NCBI RefSeq assembly: GCF_014750655.1 | Contig: NZ_JABBXD010000005.1 | Coordinates: forward strand, 1 to 64,000 | Reading direction: 5' to 3' | DNA length: 64,000 nt | Source: Salinimonas profundi | Lineage (GTDB): Bacteria; Pseudomonadota; Gammaproteobacteria; Enterobacterales; Alteromonadaceae | Part shown: positions 29,169-41,008 of the stretch, in pieces | Layout of the letters: each line of letters starts with the position of its first letter | Position numbering within the stretch: the stretch's first letter is position 1 | Notes under the pieces: generated by a model | What the model was told of the DNA's origin: nothing | The model's input: only the letters and a program-made list of their open reading frames with translations | Database searches by the model: none | Program-made: the position numbers and the translations under genes

Positions 29169-30335
29169 TTAGTCAGCCTGTTTTCGCAGGAACGCCGGAA
29201 TGTCCAGATATTCCAGGTCGTTATTTGGCTGTGCCTCATCGTCTGCTTTCAGCGCCTGATTACCATCAGTCCCACCAACACTGGCGCGTCCATGGCTTTC
29301 ATTACTACCACCAAACTCTCTGGCAGATGACTGCAGACGAGACCCTTCTGAACTAACCAGAGAAATATCTGGTTTTTTCTCTGCGCCGATGCCCGTGGCC
29401 ACGACAGTAACTCTGAGTTCTTCTGTCATTTCCATATCGATAACTGTACCGACAACGACTGTGGCATTTTCTGAAGCAAAGGCTTTTACAGCGTTACCTA
29501 CCGTCTCAAACTCATCAATTGCAAAATCAGGGCCAGCAGTAATATTTACCAGGATTCCTCGTGCGCCTGACAAGTCGATATCTTCAAGTAACGGACTCGC
29601 GATGGCCGCTTCTGCCGCTTCTTCCGCGCGATCTGGCCCAGTCGCTGCGCCACTGCCCATCATCGCTTTGCCCATTTCTGACATCACTGTACGTACGTCA
29701 GCAAAGTCAACGTTGATAAGACCCGGACGTGTAATAAGTTCAGCAATACCCTGAACCGCGCCGCGAAGTACATCGTTAGCAGCACTGAATGCCTGCAGTA
29801 ACGGCGTACCCGGTCCCATGACCTTAAGCAGTTTTTCATTAGGGATAGTGATTAGAGAGTCAACATTGTTAGCAAGTTCAACAATTCCCTGCTCTGCAAA
29901 TGATGTGCGTTTTTTACCTTCAAACGGGAAAGGTTTAGTCACTACCGCAACCGTCAGGATCCCCATTTCACGGGCGATTTTCGCAACTTCTGGTGCTGCA
30001 CCGGTCCCTGTACCACCGCCCATACCTGCGGTTATGAACACCATATCGGCGCCATCAAGAGACTGTCGGATGGTCTCGCGATCTTCCTGAGCGGCATCGC
30101 GCCCAACGTTCGGATCGGCTCCTGCACCCAGACCTTTGGTCACACTTGAACCGATTTGCAATGTGACATCAGCACTAGAGCTTCTTAAGACCTGAGCGTC
30201 GGTATTAACCGCGATAAACTCAACGCCTTCGATGCTTTGTGCAACCATGTGTTCTACAGCATTACCGCCGCCGCCACCGACACCGATAACTTTAATTACG
30301 GCTTCTTCGCCATGACTATCCATTAATTCAAACAT
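29169..30335 (-). CDS. ftsZ: Cell division GTPase FtsZ
   Basis: This 388-residue tubulin homologue forms the Z ring. The GTP loop GGGTGTG is at residues 106-112. The synergy loop NVDFADV and the T7-type segment follow. A flexible linker of about 50 residues is followed by the conserved C-terminal peptide [12 protein letters not shown], which binds FtsA, ZipA and ZapD. FtsA is encoded 112 bases upstream. That gap is longer than others in the cluster and may hold an ftsZ promoter. Confidence 0.98.
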   Translation of the reverse strand: MFELMDSHGEEAVIKVIGVGGGGGNAVEHMVAQSIEGVEFIAVNTDAQVLRSSSADVTLQIGSSVTKGLGAGADPNVGRDAAQEDRETIRQSLDGADMVFITAGMGGGTGTGAAPEVAKIAREMGILTVAVVTKPFPFEGKKRTSFAEQGIVELANNVDSLITIPNEKLLKVMGPGTPLLQAFSAANDVLRGAVQGIAELITRPGLINVDFADVRTVMSEMGKAMMGSGAATGPDRAEEAAEAAIASPLLEDIDLSGARGILVNITAGPDFAIDEFETVGNAVKAFASENATVVVGTVIDMEMTEELRVTVVATGIGAEKKPDISLVSSEGSRLQSSAREFGGSNESHGRASVGGTDGNQALKADDEAQPNNDLEYLDIPAFLRKQAD

Positions 30336-30447
30336 ACTTACTCTCCGGTTGTACGTCTTCTAACACTAAGTTACTTCACTTACAGCAGGCCAATTGCATC
30401 CTTGTCGACCTCATGTCGTAACCTTAGCGCCCCCAAAAATTTAAAAA

Positions 30448-31677
30448 CTAAAATTCACCTTTGAACCAGCTTTGCACCCGGTGTAAAAATGTTTCCACCG
30501 GTTTTGGCTTACTGATTTTCTTATTTTCTGACTGCAGCTTGCCATATTGTAGTAGGCCTACAACGGTAGCAAAACCAGCATCGTCAGTATATTCGGACAA
30601 CCCTCTTACTTCGATGGGTTTGCCCACACGCACAGGCATTTGGAATAACTCTTCAGCGAATTCAACTGCCCCTTCCATCTTGGCGGTTCCGCCAGTCAGG
30701 ACAAGCCCTGCTGCAATTTGTTCTTCCAGGCCACTGGCACGAATTTCATCGTGCACTAATTCAAATAGTTCCTGATACCGTGGCTCGATCACTTCTGCCA
30801 GCGTATGTCTGGACATTGCCCTTGCCGGACGCCCTCCTACGCTTGGTACCTCAATATTGTCTTCCATGCTCACCATATCTTTCAGTGCGCATGCGTAATT
30901 CACTTTTATTTCTTCAGCGTTGCTTATGGGCGTGCGAAAGATTTTCGCAATATCGCTGGTTATCTGATTTCCCGCTACGGGAATCACCGCTGTATGACGG
31001 ATAGCACCATCGGTGTAGATGACGATATCCATGGTTCCGCCACCAATATCAACAACACACACGCCTAATTCTTTTTCGTCATCAGTTAGTACGGCGTAAC
31101 TCGATGCCAGGGCTGAAAATATTAACTGATCAGCCTGTAAATCACAGCGCTCTACACATTTAGTCAGGTTCTTTGCCATATCATCAGCGCAGGTAATAAT
31201 GTGCGCGTCGGCTTCCATTCGCACACCTGACATTCCGATAGGATTTTTGATCCCTTCCTGCACATCAATGGTGTATTCCTGGGGTAAAACATGAAGCAAC
31301 CTGCGTTCCGCAGCAATAGGCACTGAGCGGGCTGCATGTATAACGTTGTCGACGTCTTCCTGGGTCACTTCCTGATTGTTAATTGGCACCATGCCGTTTT
31401 CGTTCTGGCATTTAACATGGCGACCAGAAATCGACATTAATACCGATGAAACCCGGCAGTCAGCCATTAGCTCCATCTCACTGACCGCGCTTTGAACCGA
31501 CTTCACCACCAGATTCAGGTCGTTAACACCACCTTTGTCCATGCCCTTTGATGCATGGGTTCCCACGCCAACAATGCTGATCTGGCCGTCGTTGAGCGCT
31601 TCGCCCACTACCGCCTTCACCTGACTGGTTCCAATATCCAGTCCGACGATCAAGTTGCGTTCAGCCGTTTTTGACAT
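30448..31677 (-). CDS. ftsA: Cell division actin-like protein FtsA
   Basis: This 409-residue actin-family ATPase tethers FtsZ to the membrane. Phosphate-binding motifs are GLDIGTSQVKAVVG (about 12-25) and VVDIGGGTMDIVIY (about 205-218). The C-terminal amphipathic helix (TFLHRVQSWFKGEF) is the membrane anchor. It follows ftsQ by 19 bases. Confidence 0.97.
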   Translation of the reverse strand: MSKTAERNLIVGLDIGTSQVKAVVGEALNDGQISIVGVGTHASKGMDKGGVNDLNLVVKSVQSAVSEMELMADCRVSSVLMSISGRHVKCQNENGMVPINNQEVTQEDVDNVIHAARSVPIAAERRLLHVLPQEYTIDVQEGIKNPIGMSGVRMEADAHIITCADDMAKNLTKCVERCDLQADQLIFSALASSYAVLTDDEKELGVCVVDIGGGTMDIVIYTDGAIRHTAVIPVAGNQITSDIAKIFRTPISNAEEIKVNYACALKDMVSMEDNIEVPSVGGRPARAMSRHTLAEVIEPRYQELFELVHDEIRASGLEEQIAAGLVLTGGTAKMEGAVEFAEELFQMPVRVGKPIEVRGLSEYTDDAGFATVVGLLQYGKLQSENKKISKPKPVETFLHRVQSWFKGEF

Positions 31678-31696
31678 GGTTACTTATACTCTCTTA

Positions 31697-32431
31697 CTAA
31701 CTTTGTTCGTTATCGTTTTCATCTGACTGCCACCCTACCGCTAATCCGGTGTCGTAGCGCAAATCCACATATTTGACCGGCTTGTCCTGCTTACTAAGCA
31801 GCGGAAAAACATCAATAAATCGCTGTAACCGATCAATAAATTCTTTACGCCCCAAATTGAGCTTAATGCCACTGGTCAGCTGCAACTGCCAGGCAAAACG
31901 TTCGCTTAAGGAAAGCTCGGCGATACTCATCGACGAGGTTGCCAGTAATGACTTCATGGCGTTATATCCTTCCAGCGCTGTTTTCTCGCTACCACCAGGC
32001 CCGAATAATTGCGGTAACGACAGTGTTATTCCTTCACTTTCAAAGGTATCCCCGTAAGGATTAAGCAGCATATCATCGTTCCAACGGGCCACTGGCTGCT
32101 GCTCGACCAGATAAATTTTTAATCGGTTCGGCCACTGTTTTCTCACCGATGCCCGATACACCCACGGCTGTGATTCAATCAGTTCGAAAACTTCATTCAC
32201 ATCCAGCTCAAAAAAACTACCTGGTTGCGAGCGTCGAATTTTACGTTCCAGCCGGGCGATATTGATGTGCTCATACTGGCCGGAAAAATCAATTACCTGC
32301 ACAGGCATGCGCTGCTCATCTTTGAGCCAGTCCCTTACCACCATCGAGCCATAGATCAGGCTGCCAACAACTGCCAGCAGAAAAAGTACACCACTGTAAA
32401 ACCGTACCTGTTCCCGACTCAATAACTGCAT
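31697..32431 (-). CDS. ftsQ: Cell division protein FtsQ
   Basis: This 244-residue bitopic protein has one membrane segment (FYSGVLFLLAVVGSLIYGS) and a periplasmic POTRA domain (about 50-120, from VQVIDFSGQYEHIN to KQWPNRLKIYLVEQQPVARW). It links early and late divisome proteins through FtsB and FtsL. It starts three bases after the ddlB stop codon. Confidence 0.95.
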   Translation of the reverse strand: MQLLSREQVRFYSGVLFLLAVVGSLIYGSMVVRDWLKDEQRMPVQVIDFSGQYEHINIARLERKIRRSQPGSFFELDVNEVFELIESQPWVYRASVRKQWPNRLKIYLVEQQPVARWNDDMLLNPYGDTFESEGITLSLPQLFGPGGSEKTALEGYNAMKSLLATSSMSIAELSLSERFAWQLQLTSGIKLNLGRKEFIDRLQRFIDVFPLLSKQDKPVKYVDLRYDTGLAVGWQSDENDNEQS

Positions 32432-32434
32432 GCG

Positions 32435-33394
32435 TTATCCAAAATCCGTCATTTCATCCGGCATACTGGTTTCCAGTATGGCGCGGGTCAGACGGTCAAA
32501 ATCCATACCTGCTACTTTGGCAGCTTTTGGCACCAGGCTTTTTTCTGTCATGCCGGGTACTGTATTTGATTCCAGCAAGCAGAAAGAACCATCATTTTGC
32601 TGCATCACATCGACTCTTCCCCAGCCCTTCCCAGATAACGCATAAAACGCTTCTGTAGAAAGCCTGGCCAGTTCTGCCTCCTGGCTGTCAGTTAAGCCAC
32701 TTGGACAAAAATACTCTGTCGTATTGTCGTGATACTTTGCCGCATAATCATAAAACGTATGGGGGGTAGACATTCGAATGGACGGCAGGGCGCGGCCCTG
32801 TACCAGCGATACGGTGTATTCTGGTCCGTCTATGAACTGTTCCAACAGGACCTGATTATCATAGTTAAAGGCGTCCTGAATGGCAGTTTCGAGTTGTTTA
32901 GCGCTGGTCACTTTAGCCATTCCGATGCTCGAACCTTCCCGAGCTGGCTTTACCATGACCTTATTCCCCAATTTTTGCATTATAGCGCTGCATGATCCAG
33001 CTTCAAAGCTTGTTTTATCAGCAATTTGGTATTTTGCCGTAGGCAACCCACGGCTTTCCCAAATTTGCTTACTGCGAATCTTGTCCATGGCCAACGCAGA
33101 GCCCAAAACACCACTGCCGGTATAGGGGATCTCAAGCCATTCCAGCGCCCCCTGAACAGTGCCGTCCTCGCCGCCGCGACCATGGAGCATTATCAGCACG
33201 CGATCCACTTTTTCTTTTATTAAATCAGTTAGTTGTGACTTTGCAGGATCAAAGGCAAAGGCCTCTATCGACTGCCTTTGCAGACTAGCTAAAACGGCTT
33301 GCCCGGACCGTAGGGACACCTCCCGCTCGGCTGAATTGCCTCCCAGCAACACAGCGACGCGGCCAAAATCAGTTGTCTGATACCGATCGTTCAT
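32435..33394 (-). CDS. ddlB: D-alanine-D-alanine ligase B
   Basis: This 319-residue ATP-grasp enzyme makes the D-Ala-D-Ala dipeptide used by MurF. HGRGGEDGTVQGALE near residue 75, the EQFIDGPEYTVSLV segment and the GWGRVDVMQ with LLESNTVPGMTEKS motifs are visible. Its ATG overlaps the murC stop by one base. Length is close to E. coli DdlB (306). Confidence 0.96.
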   Translation of the reverse strand: MNDRYQTTDFGRVAVLLGGNSAEREVSLRSGQAVLASLQRQSIEAFAFDPAKSQLTDLIKEKVDRVLIMLHGRGGEDGTVQGALEWLEIPYTGSGVLGSALAMDKIRSKQIWESRGLPTAKYQIADKTSFEAGSCSAIMQKLGNKVMVKPAREGSSIGMAKVTSAKQLETAIQDAFNYDNQVLLEQFIDGPEYTVSLVQGRALPSIRMSTPHTFYDYAAKYHDNTTEYFCPSGLTDSQEAELARLSTEAFYALSGKGWGRVDVMQQNDGSFCLLESNTVPGMTEKSLVPKAAKVAGMDFDRLTRAILETSMPDEMTDFG

Positions 33395-34839
33395 TACTTT
33401 TTCTCATCCAAAAAATTTTTTGGCTCAAGGTCGTTGGCAGCAAGAAATCGTGCTATTTGGCCAATATTTCCCGCGCCCTGCGTCATTACCACGTCATTAT
33501 CCTGTAAAATATTGGCCAGAATACCGGGCAAGTTTTCCTTATCACCAACATAGATGGGCTCAAGCTGACCCCGAACGCGCATTGAGCGGCACAGTGATTT
33601 ACTATCCGCACCGTCGATGGGTTGCTCGCTCGCTGCGTAGACATCAAGCATCAGCAGTACGTCAACCTGTGAGAGCACTTCGACAAAGTCTTCGTACAAA
33701 TCGCGGGTTCTGGAAAACCGGTGCGGCTGATAAATCATAACCAGCCGATTTTCAGGCCAGTTAGCTCTGGCAGCGGCAATGGTAGCGGCCACTTCCGTAG
33801 GGTGGTGACCGTAATCATCAACCAGTGTCAGCAGACCGGTCGACGTGTCGAACTGACCAAGCATTTCAAAGCGACGACCAATACCCCCAAATTCTGCCAG
33901 GGCTCTGGCGATCGCTGCATCATCTACGCCCTCATCGGTGGCCACGGCTATTGCTGCCAATGCGTTAAGTACATTGTGGCGCCCACTGAGATTCAGGGTG
34001 ACGTCCAGCGCCGGCGCTCCTTTACGTATAGCGGTAAAGCGCGCCTGGTTAAAGCCTAGGATCACATCTTCTGCCCGCACATCATTACTCTCATCGAAAC
34101 CGTAGGTAATAATGCTGCGACCAATTCGGTCGCGCATCGACTGAATATTTTCATCATCGCCACACATAATCGCCTGACCATAGAAAGGCAGGTTATGCAG
34201 AAAATCGATATAAGTGTCCTTCATTCTGTTGAAGTCACCCTCATACGTATCCATGTGGTCTGGCTCGATATTGGTCACTACCGACACCATAGGCTGCAAA
34301 TGCAAAAAAGAGGCATCGCTTTCATCTGCTTCGGCAATCAGATACCGACTTTTTCCTAACCGGGCATTGGTGCCTGCACTGTTGAGCAGACCACCAATCA
34401 CAAATGTCGGGTCCAGTTCCGCTTCAGCAAAGATCGTGGCAATAAGACTGGTTGTCGTGGTCTTGCCGTGCGTACCGGCTATAGCAACACCATGACGAAA
34501 GCGCATTAATTCGGCCAGCATTTCCGCCCGACGAATAATCGGGATTCGGTGCTTGCGCGCGTACTGAACTTCCGGATTTTGCTCGTTAATGGCACTGGAT
34601 ACCACCACCACATCTGCACCAACCACGTTTTCCTGCGCATGACCGATATAGACCTGCGCACCCAGCTCGCTCAGACGCTCGGTCATTGCACCTGGTTGAA
34701 TATCCGATCCGGCAATAAGATAACCTTCATTAGCCAGTACTTCTGCGATGCCGCCCATTCCAGCACCACCAATTCCGATAAAAAATATCTTGTTTACTTT
34801 CCGCATCTGCGGACTTTGAAACGGCGTTTCCAATACCAT
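33394..34839 (-). CDS. murC: UDP-N-acetylmuramate-L-alanine ligase
   Basis: This 481-residue Mur ligase adds L-Ala to UDP-MurNAc. The N-terminal Rossmann motif is [16 protein letters not shown], the ATP loop is [11 protein letters not shown], and [18 protein letters not shown] and [11 protein letters not shown] are present. I set the start at 34839, where the ATG overlaps the murG stop (TGATG). This gives the E. coli-like spacing before the glycine-rich loop. Ten more residues would be added by an upstream codon lying inside murG. Confidence 0.96.
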   Translation of the reverse strand: MVLETPFQSPQMRKVNKIFFIGIGGAGMGGIAEVLANEGYLIAGSDIQPGAMTERLSELGAQVYIGHAQENVVGADVVVVSSAINEQNPEVQYARKHRIPIIRRAEMLAELMRFRHGVAIAGTHGKTTTTSLIATIFAEAELDPTFVIGGLLNSAGTNARLGKSRYLIAEADESDASFLHLQPMVSVVTNIEPDHMDTYEGDFNRMKDTYIDFLHNLPFYGQAIMCGDDENIQSMRDRIGRSIITYGFDESNDVRAEDVILGFNQARFTAIRKGAPALDVTLNLSGRHNVLNALAAIAVATDEGVDDAAIARALAEFGGIGRRFEMLGQFDTSTGLLTLVDDYGHHPTEVAATIAAARANWPENRLVMIYQPHRFSRTRDLYEDFVEVLSQVDVLLMLDVYAASEQPIDGADSKSLCRSMRVRGQLEPIYVGDKENLPGILANILQDNDVVMTQGAGNIGQIARFLAANDLEPKNFLDEKK

Positions 34840-35912
34840 CAGGCCGTATCTCCTACCAGCTGCAGACACTGGTTTACTGCTTGTTCTGTTGCGTCGACGA
34901 TTGCCAGCTGACGCGCTTTACTGCCTTGCGCCAGGCATTCCTCGGGATGAGCTATCCATCGGGCAATAACGTCGGGTAATTGTTGTGTTAATTCGTTTTG
35001 TTGAATTAGCGTAGCAGCACCGGCGTTGACCAGCGCCGCGGCATTTTTTGTCTGATGATCATCGACAGCGTGAGGTAGCGGAACAAATACGGCAGACAAG
35101 CCGGCTGCCGCTACTTCAGCAACCGTGAGTGCACCCGCGCGGCAGATTATCACATCTGCCCACTTGTAAGCACCCGCCATATCATCAATAAACTCGGTCA
35201 CCTTCCACTGACACTGTGCATTTTCGTAAGCACCGTTCAGCCTCTCCTGATTGCCCTTTCCACATTGATGCCAGACTTCCACCTGAGCATGAGACGTCAA
35301 TGCAGCGGGCACCATCGTATTTAACGGCACCGAACCTAAGCTTCCCCCTACAATTAGGACTCTTAGTGGTGAGTGAACACTCGCTTTTTCAGGCAGCCGG
35401 CGTATTTCATCACGAATGGGATTGCCCACTACCACGCATTTTGAAGAAGCCGCACCAAACTGCGCAGCGGCCTCTTTAAAGCCGAGCAAAATTCGATTGG
35501 CAACTCTGCCTAATAATTTGTTGGTCATACCAATCGCGGCATTTTGCTCATGAATAACCAAGGGGATTTTTGACAGACGGGCAGCCACGCCACCCGGTCC
35601 GCTGGCATACCCGCCAAAACCGATGACTAAATCGGGCTGCAGTGCTGTCATTAACGCTTTCGCCTGTCCCAGACTCCTGATTAGCCCGCTTACCCCTTGC
35701 AAACGTGCTGAAAACCCTTTGCCGCGCAGACCTTTAACAGGCAAAAAGTGGATAGGAAAGCCCTGCTCAGGCACAACCTTGGCTTCCATCCGTTCAGCCG
35801 TGCCCAGCCATTCGACCTGCCAGCCTTTCGCCGTTAGCGCATGTGCTACAGCAAGTGCAGGGAAAACATGGCCGCCAGTGCCTCCTGCCATAATCAGGCA
35901 ACGCTTAGTCAT
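34839..35912 (-). CDS. murG: Lipid II synthase MurG
   Basis: This 357-residue glycosyltransferase adds GlcNAc to lipid I at the inner face of the membrane. The motifs are [16 protein letters not shown] at the N-terminus, the mid-protein [13 protein letters not shown] and the C-terminal [19 protein letters not shown] with [12 protein letters not shown]. The start at 35912 has AGGAGG six bases upstream and overlaps ftsW by 8 bases. An earlier ATG nine codons upstream lacks this site. Confidence 0.96.
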   Translation of the reverse strand: MTKRCLIMAGGTGGHVFPALAVAHALTAKGWQVEWLGTAERMEAKVVPEQGFPIHFLPVKGLRGKGFSARLQGVSGLIRSLGQAKALMTALQPDLVIGFGGYASGPGGVAARLSKIPLVIHEQNAAIGMTNKLLGRVANRILLGFKEAAAQFGAASSKCVVVGNPIRDEIRRLPEKASVHSPLRVLIVGGSLGSVPLNTMVPAALTSHAQVEVWHQCGKGNQERLNGAYENAQCQWKVTEFIDDMAGAYKWADVIICRAGALTVAEVAAAGLSAVFVPLPHAVDDHQTKNAAALVNAGAATLIQQNELTQQLPDVIARWIAHPEECLAQGSKARQLAIVDATEQAVNQCLQLVGDTA

Positions 35913-37218
35913 GTCCAGCCTCCTGCTGTACATCCTCAAGCATGGTTTTCACCTGCGCTTTGCTTTGAGATTGTTCGCGGGCGTCCCCCTGAGACTGGGA
36001 CTTATTTTCCAATCGCTTAACCGTTTTTTTCTTTTTCGGTGGAAGCTGCCCATCCAGTCTGATTTCAAAATCGATTCTGATCAGTAGCGCAATGGCAACC
36101 ATCATGACAATCAGGCTGGTTCCGCCATAACTGACCAGCGGCAGGGTCAGTCCTTTAGTAGGCACGACGCCAACGCTCGCTCCCACGTTTACTGCAGTCT
36201 GAAAACTCAACCATATACCGATACCATAGGCCAGGTAGCCCTCAAAGGGCCGTCCGGCCTGTAAGGCGCGATTGCCGATTCGCAAGGCGCGTAGCACCAG
36301 AAAAAGAATCAACCCCAGAATAAGCAAGACGCCTGCAAACCCCAGCTCTTCGGCCAGAATCGCCATAACAAAATCAGAGTGCGCCTGGGTCAGAAACTCC
36401 AGCTTCTGATAACTGTTACCTAGCCCCTGTCCAAACCAGCTGCCGCGTCCGTAAGCCATCAGTGATTGTGTAAGTTGGTACCCACTACCGAACGGATCTG
36501 CCCACGGGTCAAGAAAGGAAGTGACCCGTCGTAAACGATATTCTTCCATGACAATCAGGCCAACCACTGCTGCCAGGCCAACAAATACCACGCCGAAAAA
36601 CTGCCACAATCTGGCTCCTGCCAGAAACAACAGGCCCATAGTGGTTGTCAGCATAACAACCACCGTGCCGAAGTCCGGCTGCATCAACAGCATGATGGCA
36701 ACAAAAAACAGCACAACCAGGGGTTTGAAAAAGCCCTTAAGGTTTTCAGTGACTTCTTCATACCGGCGAACCAGATAGCCAGCCAGATAGGCGAAGAAAA
36801 ATAGTTTCGCCGGCTCTGCAGGTTGCAGGGTCATGGGGCCGATAACAATCCATCGTGTACTGCCGTTAATACTTTTTCCCACCAGCAAAACTGCCAGTAA
36901 TAAACCCATGGCGAATAACAATAAGTAGGGATTGAAGATGCGCCAGAATCGCATAGGGATCTGCAGGACGACGCCCGCGGCAATTAACGACAACACCAGA
37001 TAAATGCCATGGCGAATCGAGAAAAAGAATGGATTACCGTACTCTCTTTCAGCCACGGGCATTGAGGCGGAGGTCACCACGATCAGGCCGATTGACATCA
37101 GAGCCAGCGTCACCAGAATCAGTGGTTTATCATAAAGGTTGGTAGACGCTGACTGCGCGGGTACGCCGTGGCGGGCGCTGAACAGTTCACTCAGCTTTGC
37201 ATTCATGCTGGCGATCAT
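35905..37218 (-). CDS. ftsW: Septal peptidoglycan polymerase FtsW (SEDS family)
   Basis: This 437-residue polytopic SEDS glycosyltransferase works with the transpeptidase FtsI. About ten membrane segments are visible. The catalytic-loop region with FGSGYQLTQSLMAYGRGSWFGQGLGNS and the late motif PTKGLTLPLVSYGGTSLI are family signatures. Extra C-terminal residues (about 395-437) are Lys, Gln and Ser-rich and likely cytoplasmic. The ATG overlaps the murD stop (ATGA). Confidence 0.96.
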   Translation of the reverse strand: MIASMNAKLSELFSARHGVPAQSASTNLYDKPLILVTLALMSIGLIVVTSASMPVAEREYGNPFFFSIRHGIYLVLSLIAAGVVLQIPMRFWRIFNPYLLLFAMGLLLAVLLVGKSINGSTRWIVIGPMTLQPAEPAKLFFFAYLAGYLVRRYEEVTENLKGFFKPLVVLFFVAIMLLMQPDFGTVVVMLTTTMGLLFLAGARLWQFFGVVFVGLAAVVGLIVMEEYRLRRVTSFLDPWADPFGSGYQLTQSLMAYGRGSWFGQGLGNSYQKLEFLTQAHSDFVMAILAEELGFAGVLLILGLILFLVLRALRIGNRALQAGRPFEGYLAYGIGIWLSFQTAVNVGASVGVVPTKGLTLPLVSYGGTSLIVMMVAIALLIRIDFEIRLDGQLPPKKKKTVKRLENKSQSQGDAREQSQSKAQVKTMLEDVQQEAGHD

Positions 37219-38522
37219 GCATGTACCTCGCTGATGGCATGTTTGAACACCGCCGCCCGATGCTCATAATTGTCAAACATATCCAAGCTGGCGCAGGCCG
37301 GAGACAATAAAACGGTATCACCGGCGCAGGCCAGATCGTACGCTTTTTCGACGGCGCGGTGCATTGTCTCAACCTGAATCGCCTCAGGATACAATGCGGC
37401 AATTGCTGGTCCATCTTTGCCTAGTGTGATCAGAATATCTACGTGGGCATGCAACGCATCACGCATTATTGAAAGGTCAGCCCCTTTGGCATCCCCGCCT
37501 GCAATAAGAATCAGCTTACCGGCACACTGTGCGCCAATTCCCGTAATTGCAGCAAGGGTCGCCCCCACATTGGTTGCCTTTGAGTCATCGATCCAGCTGA
37601 CATCATTGTAGCTGGCAACCTGCACGCAGCGGTGCGGTACTGGCTCAAAAGAATAAACGGCCTCGGCGGCCGCTGCTGCCGGCACGCCAGCCAGCATCGC
37701 CAGCCCTACCGCCGCCTGGATATTCAGAATGTTATGCGTGCCGGTCAGCTTAACTCTGGTGACATCAAGTAACTTTTCACCCTGCCAGGTTATCCAGTTG
37801 TCGTTCAGACCAAAATCATCGTCAGACCGGGACGCACCAAATTCAGTAACCTCTACCGCCAGAGGCAGCGGATAGGTAACCTGCTGCTCACGCCAACACA
37901 GTGCGTGGCTGGCATGATTGTATATACGCTGTTTGGCATCACTATACGCGGTAAGCGTTTTATGGCGATCCAGGTGGTCATCGCTGATGTTAAGAATGGT
38001 AGCAGCTTCAAGTTGCAGCGAATGTGTGGTTTCAAGCTGAAAACTGGACAGCTCAAGGACGACCCAATCCGGCGCATCGTTGAGTGTACTTAGCGCGGGC
38101 GTCCCTACATTGCCTGCTGCAACAGCATCCATACCGGCTGCTTTCAAAATATGCGTAACCAGCAGTGTGACGGTTGTTTTGCCATTTGAACCGGTGATAC
38201 CGATAACGGAGGCATTGTTGTAACGCGCGAACAGCTCAATCTCGCCAATCAGTTCAACGTCATGCGCAACTGCGCGCTGCAGTTCCGGATGAGATAACGC
38301 AAGGCCCGGTGATACAATGGCGATGTCGATATTCTGCCAGAAGTTATCCGGTAATTCGCCGGCATAGAAAGGTCCGTTCACCCAGTCCGGTATAGCGATA
38401 TCCTGCCGGGTGTCCCAGACAGAGAAGTTGAGACCTTTGTCGTTCAAAAACTGCGCACTCGCCTGCCCGCTTTTTCCAAAGCCAGCGACCACGATGTTTT
38501 TGTTTTCGACAGTACTACGCAT
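37215..38522 (-). CDS. murD: UDP-N-acetylmuramoylalanine-D-glutamate ligase
   Basis: This 435-residue Mur ligase adds D-Glu. GFGKSGQASAQFL is the N-terminal loop, GITGSNGKTTVTLL the ATP loop, and VPHRCVQVA with WIDDSKATNVGATLAAI the C-terminal motifs. The ATG at 38522 has AGGTAA upstream. A TTG two codons earlier is also in frame but less likely. It lies six bases after mraY. Confidence 0.96.
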   Translation of the reverse strand: MRSTVENKNIVVAGFGKSGQASAQFLNDKGLNFSVWDTRQDIAIPDWVNGPFYAGELPDNFWQNIDIAIVSPGLALSHPELQRAVAHDVELIGEIELFARYNNASVIGITGSNGKTTVTLLVTHILKAAGMDAVAAGNVGTPALSTLNDAPDWVVLELSSFQLETTHSLQLEAATILNISDDHLDRHKTLTAYSDAKQRIYNHASHALCWREQQVTYPLPLAVEVTEFGASRSDDDFGLNDNWITWQGEKLLDVTRVKLTGTHNILNIQAAVGLAMLAGVPAAAAAEAVYSFEPVPHRCVQVASYNDVSWIDDSKATNVGATLAAITGIGAQCAGKLILIAGGDAKGADLSIMRDALHAHVDILITLGKDGPAIAALYPEAIQVETMHRAVEKAYDLACAGDTVLLSPACASLDMFDNYEHRAAVFKHAISEVHA

Positions 38523-38528
38523 GTCCAA

Positions 38529-39611
38529 TTACCTGAGCTTCAGCGTGGCTAAACCAACCAGAACCAGAATCAGAGAAATGATCCAGAAACGCACAATCAC
38601 ACGCGGTTCAGGCCAGCCTTTCAATTCGTAATGATGATGAATAGGTGCCATTCTGAAAATACGCTGGCCCCTGAGTTTATAAGAGCCCACCTGCAGGATG
38701 ACAGACAGGGTTTCGATAACAAACACCCCACCCATGATGATCAGCACAATTTCCTGCCGAACCAGAACAGCCAGAATTCCCAGCGTACCGCCCAGGGCCA
38801 GAGAGCCTACATCACCCATAAATACCTGTGCCGGATACGTGTTGAACCACAGAAAGCCCAGGCCCGCGCCCACTATTGCCGTGCACACAATGACCAGTTC
38901 GCCGGTCAGCGGAATAAAGGGAATATTGAGGTAAGAAGCAAAGTTCGTATTACCGGTCACATAAGCAAAAATCGCCAGTGCGCCTGCCACCAGAATAGTG
39001 GGCACAATCGCCAGACCGTCCAGTCCATCCGTCAGATTGACAGCGTTGCTGGTTCCCACCAGGGCGAAGTACACTACCGCAATAAAGAGCAGTCCCAACT
39101 GAGGAAAGACGTCCTTGAAAAACGGCACCAGTAAACTGGTTTCAGCTGGAGAGCTGGCCGTACTGTAGAGGTATAACGCAACGCCCAGCGCAATCAGGGA
39201 TTGCCAGAAATATTTCCAGCGCGCAATCAGGCCCTTGGAATCCTTGCGGATCACTTTGCGGTAATCGTCAATAAAGCCAATGATGCCATAACCTATCACG
39301 ACGGTAAGGGTGACCAGAACATAGCGATTGGTAAGGTCTGCCCAAAGTAGCACGCTGGCTACGATAGCCGCTAAAATCAATAGTCCACCCATGGTGGGTG
39401 TTCCGGCTTTGGAAAGGTGACTTTCAGGACCGTCATCACGCACTGTCTGGCCAATTTGCATACGCTGCAGCGCACGAATCATTTTGGGGCCAATAATAAT
39501 CGCAATAAGCAGCGCCGTCAGGGTGCTCAGAATTGCCCGCATTGTCAGATATGAAAATACGTTAAATCCTGTTTCGAACTGGGTTAACCACTCAGCCAGC
39601 CAAATTAACAT
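38529..39611 (-). CDS. mraY: Phospho-N-acetylmuramoyl-pentapeptide transferase
   Basis: This 360-residue membrane enzyme makes lipid I. Ten hydrophobic segments, [10 protein letters not shown], the aspartate-rich [34 protein letters not shown] and the [13 protein letters not shown] loop are all conserved. The start overlaps the murF stop region by seven bases. Length equals E. coli MraY (360). Confidence 0.97.
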   Translation of the reverse strand: MLIWLAEWLTQFETGFNVFSYLTMRAILSTLTALLIAIIIGPKMIRALQRMQIGQTVRDDGPESHLSKAGTPTMGGLLILAAIVASVLLWADLTNRYVLVTLTVVIGYGIIGFIDDYRKVIRKDSKGLIARWKYFWQSLIALGVALYLYSTASSPAETSLLVPFFKDVFPQLGLLFIAVVYFALVGTSNAVNLTDGLDGLAIVPTILVAGALAIFAYVTGNTNFASYLNIPFIPLTGELVIVCTAIVGAGLGFLWFNTYPAQVFMGDVGSLALGGTLGILAVLVRQEIVLIIMGGVFVIETLSVILQVGSYKLRGQRIFRMAPIHHHYELKGWPEPRVIVRFWIISLILVLVGLATLKLR

Positions 39612-41008
39612 GCCATACGCTCCCGACGGCGTTCAAGCTTTCCCAGCGGGGATACCTCGATTGCTTCTACTACATTTTCCATTTTTGAACTGCGTGACCC
39701 CTTTACCAGAATGGAAATGTCACGTTGTTCACTTGCACATATGTTTTCAAGTGATGCCACCAGGGGTTGCACATCGGTAAAGTGTTGTCCTAACTCCTGA
39801 TACACCGAACTGGCGTGCTGACTCAGCACACCCAGCGAATACAGATGATCAATGCCTTTTTGTCTGGCATATTCACCTACCTGCTCATGGTAGTAACGGG
39901 CTTTTTCACCCAGTTCTGCCATATCGCCCAATACCAGCACCTTCATACCGCTAAAGCTTGCAAGGGTGTCGATAGCCGCATTGACTGACGCGACATTGGC
40001 GTTATAGGTGTCATCCAGCAGACGCACCTGCCCTGACAATTGTTTTACGTTCAACCGGCCTTTTACCTGACTCATTTCACGTAACCCATCGCGCACGTCA
40101 TCCAGTGACGCGCCCACATGAAGGCTTAATGCAGCTGCCACCAATGCGTTACCCACATTGTGCAGCCCGGGCACAGTGAGCTGAATGCTGACTCGTCCCT
40201 GCGGGGTGACCATCTGAAATTCTGCGCAACCATTGAGACCAAGGCTGATATCTTCGGCGGTATAATCAGCGTCGTTCTTCTGGTCAGGAGAAAAAGTCAG
40301 TGTTTTCTGATGCTTTAACTTACCCAGCCAGAATTCTGAAAACTGGCTGTCAGCATTGACCAGCGCTACACCGCTATTGTCCAGGCCTTTAAAAATCTCG
40401 CTTTTCGCACGGGCCACACCTAATAAGCTGCCAAAGCCCTCAAGGTGCGATGCCGCAGCATTAACCACCGTAGCCACGTCCGGCTTGACTAAATCCGTGG
40501 TGTAAGCAATTTCACCAAGATGATTAGCGCCCAGCTCCATGACAGCAAAGTCGTGATTTTCCTCAAGACGTAACAAAGTAAGCGGTACGCCAATATCGTT
40601 ATTGAAATTGCCTGCGGTAGCCAGCACATTGCCCCGGCGCGAAAGAATGGCAGAGGTCATTTCCTTCACCGTTGTTTTACCGCTACTACCGGTAATTGCC
40701 ACGGTTTTAACGTTCACTTCCTGTTTAACCGCACTGCCCAGTGCGCCTAATGCCAGCCGGGTATCCTCTACATAAATAACAGGTACCGACACATCCACCG
40801 GCTCGCTGGCGATTACGGCGCTGGCGCCTTTTTCAATGGCCTGCTGCAAAAAACGGTGACCATTGAAGTTTGGCCCTGTAAGGGCGATGAAAAGATCACC
40901 GGCTGCCAGTGTTCGGGTGTCTGTGCTTACACCGCCAACTTCCCGATCATCGCCCTGTAAGCGACCCTGTACTTTTTCGGCAATCCAGGACAGCGTTCTT
41001 ATTATCAT
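39605..41008 (-). CDS. murF: UDP-MurNAc-tripeptide D-alanyl-D-alanine ligase
   Basis: This 467-residue Mur ligase attaches D-Ala-D-Ala. The ATP loop is [15 protein letters not shown], with [30 protein letters not shown] and [18 protein letters not shown] as further motifs. Its ATG overlaps the murE stop by four bases. Confidence 0.96.
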   Translation of the reverse strand: MIIRTLSWIAEKVQGRLQGDDREVGGVSTDTRTLAAGDLFIALTGPNFNGHRFLQQAIEKGASAVIASEPVDVSVPVIYVEDTRLALGALGSAVKQEVNVKTVAITGSSGKTTVKEMTSAILSRRGNVLATAGNFNNDIGVPLTLLRLEENHDFAVMELGANHLGEIAYTTDLVKPDVATVVNAAASHLEGFGSLLGVARAKSEIFKGLDNSGVALVNADSQFSEFWLGKLKHQKTLTFSPDQKNDADYTAEDISLGLNGCAEFQMVTPQGRVSIQLTVPGLHNVGNALVAAALSLHVGASLDDVRDGLREMSQVKGRLNVKQLSGQVRLLDDTYNANVASVNAAIDTLASFSGMKVLVLGDMAELGEKARYYHEQVGEYARQKGIDHLYSLGVLSQHASSVYQELGQHFTDVQPLVASLENICASEQRDISILVKGSRSSKMENVVEAIEVSPLGKLERRRERMAC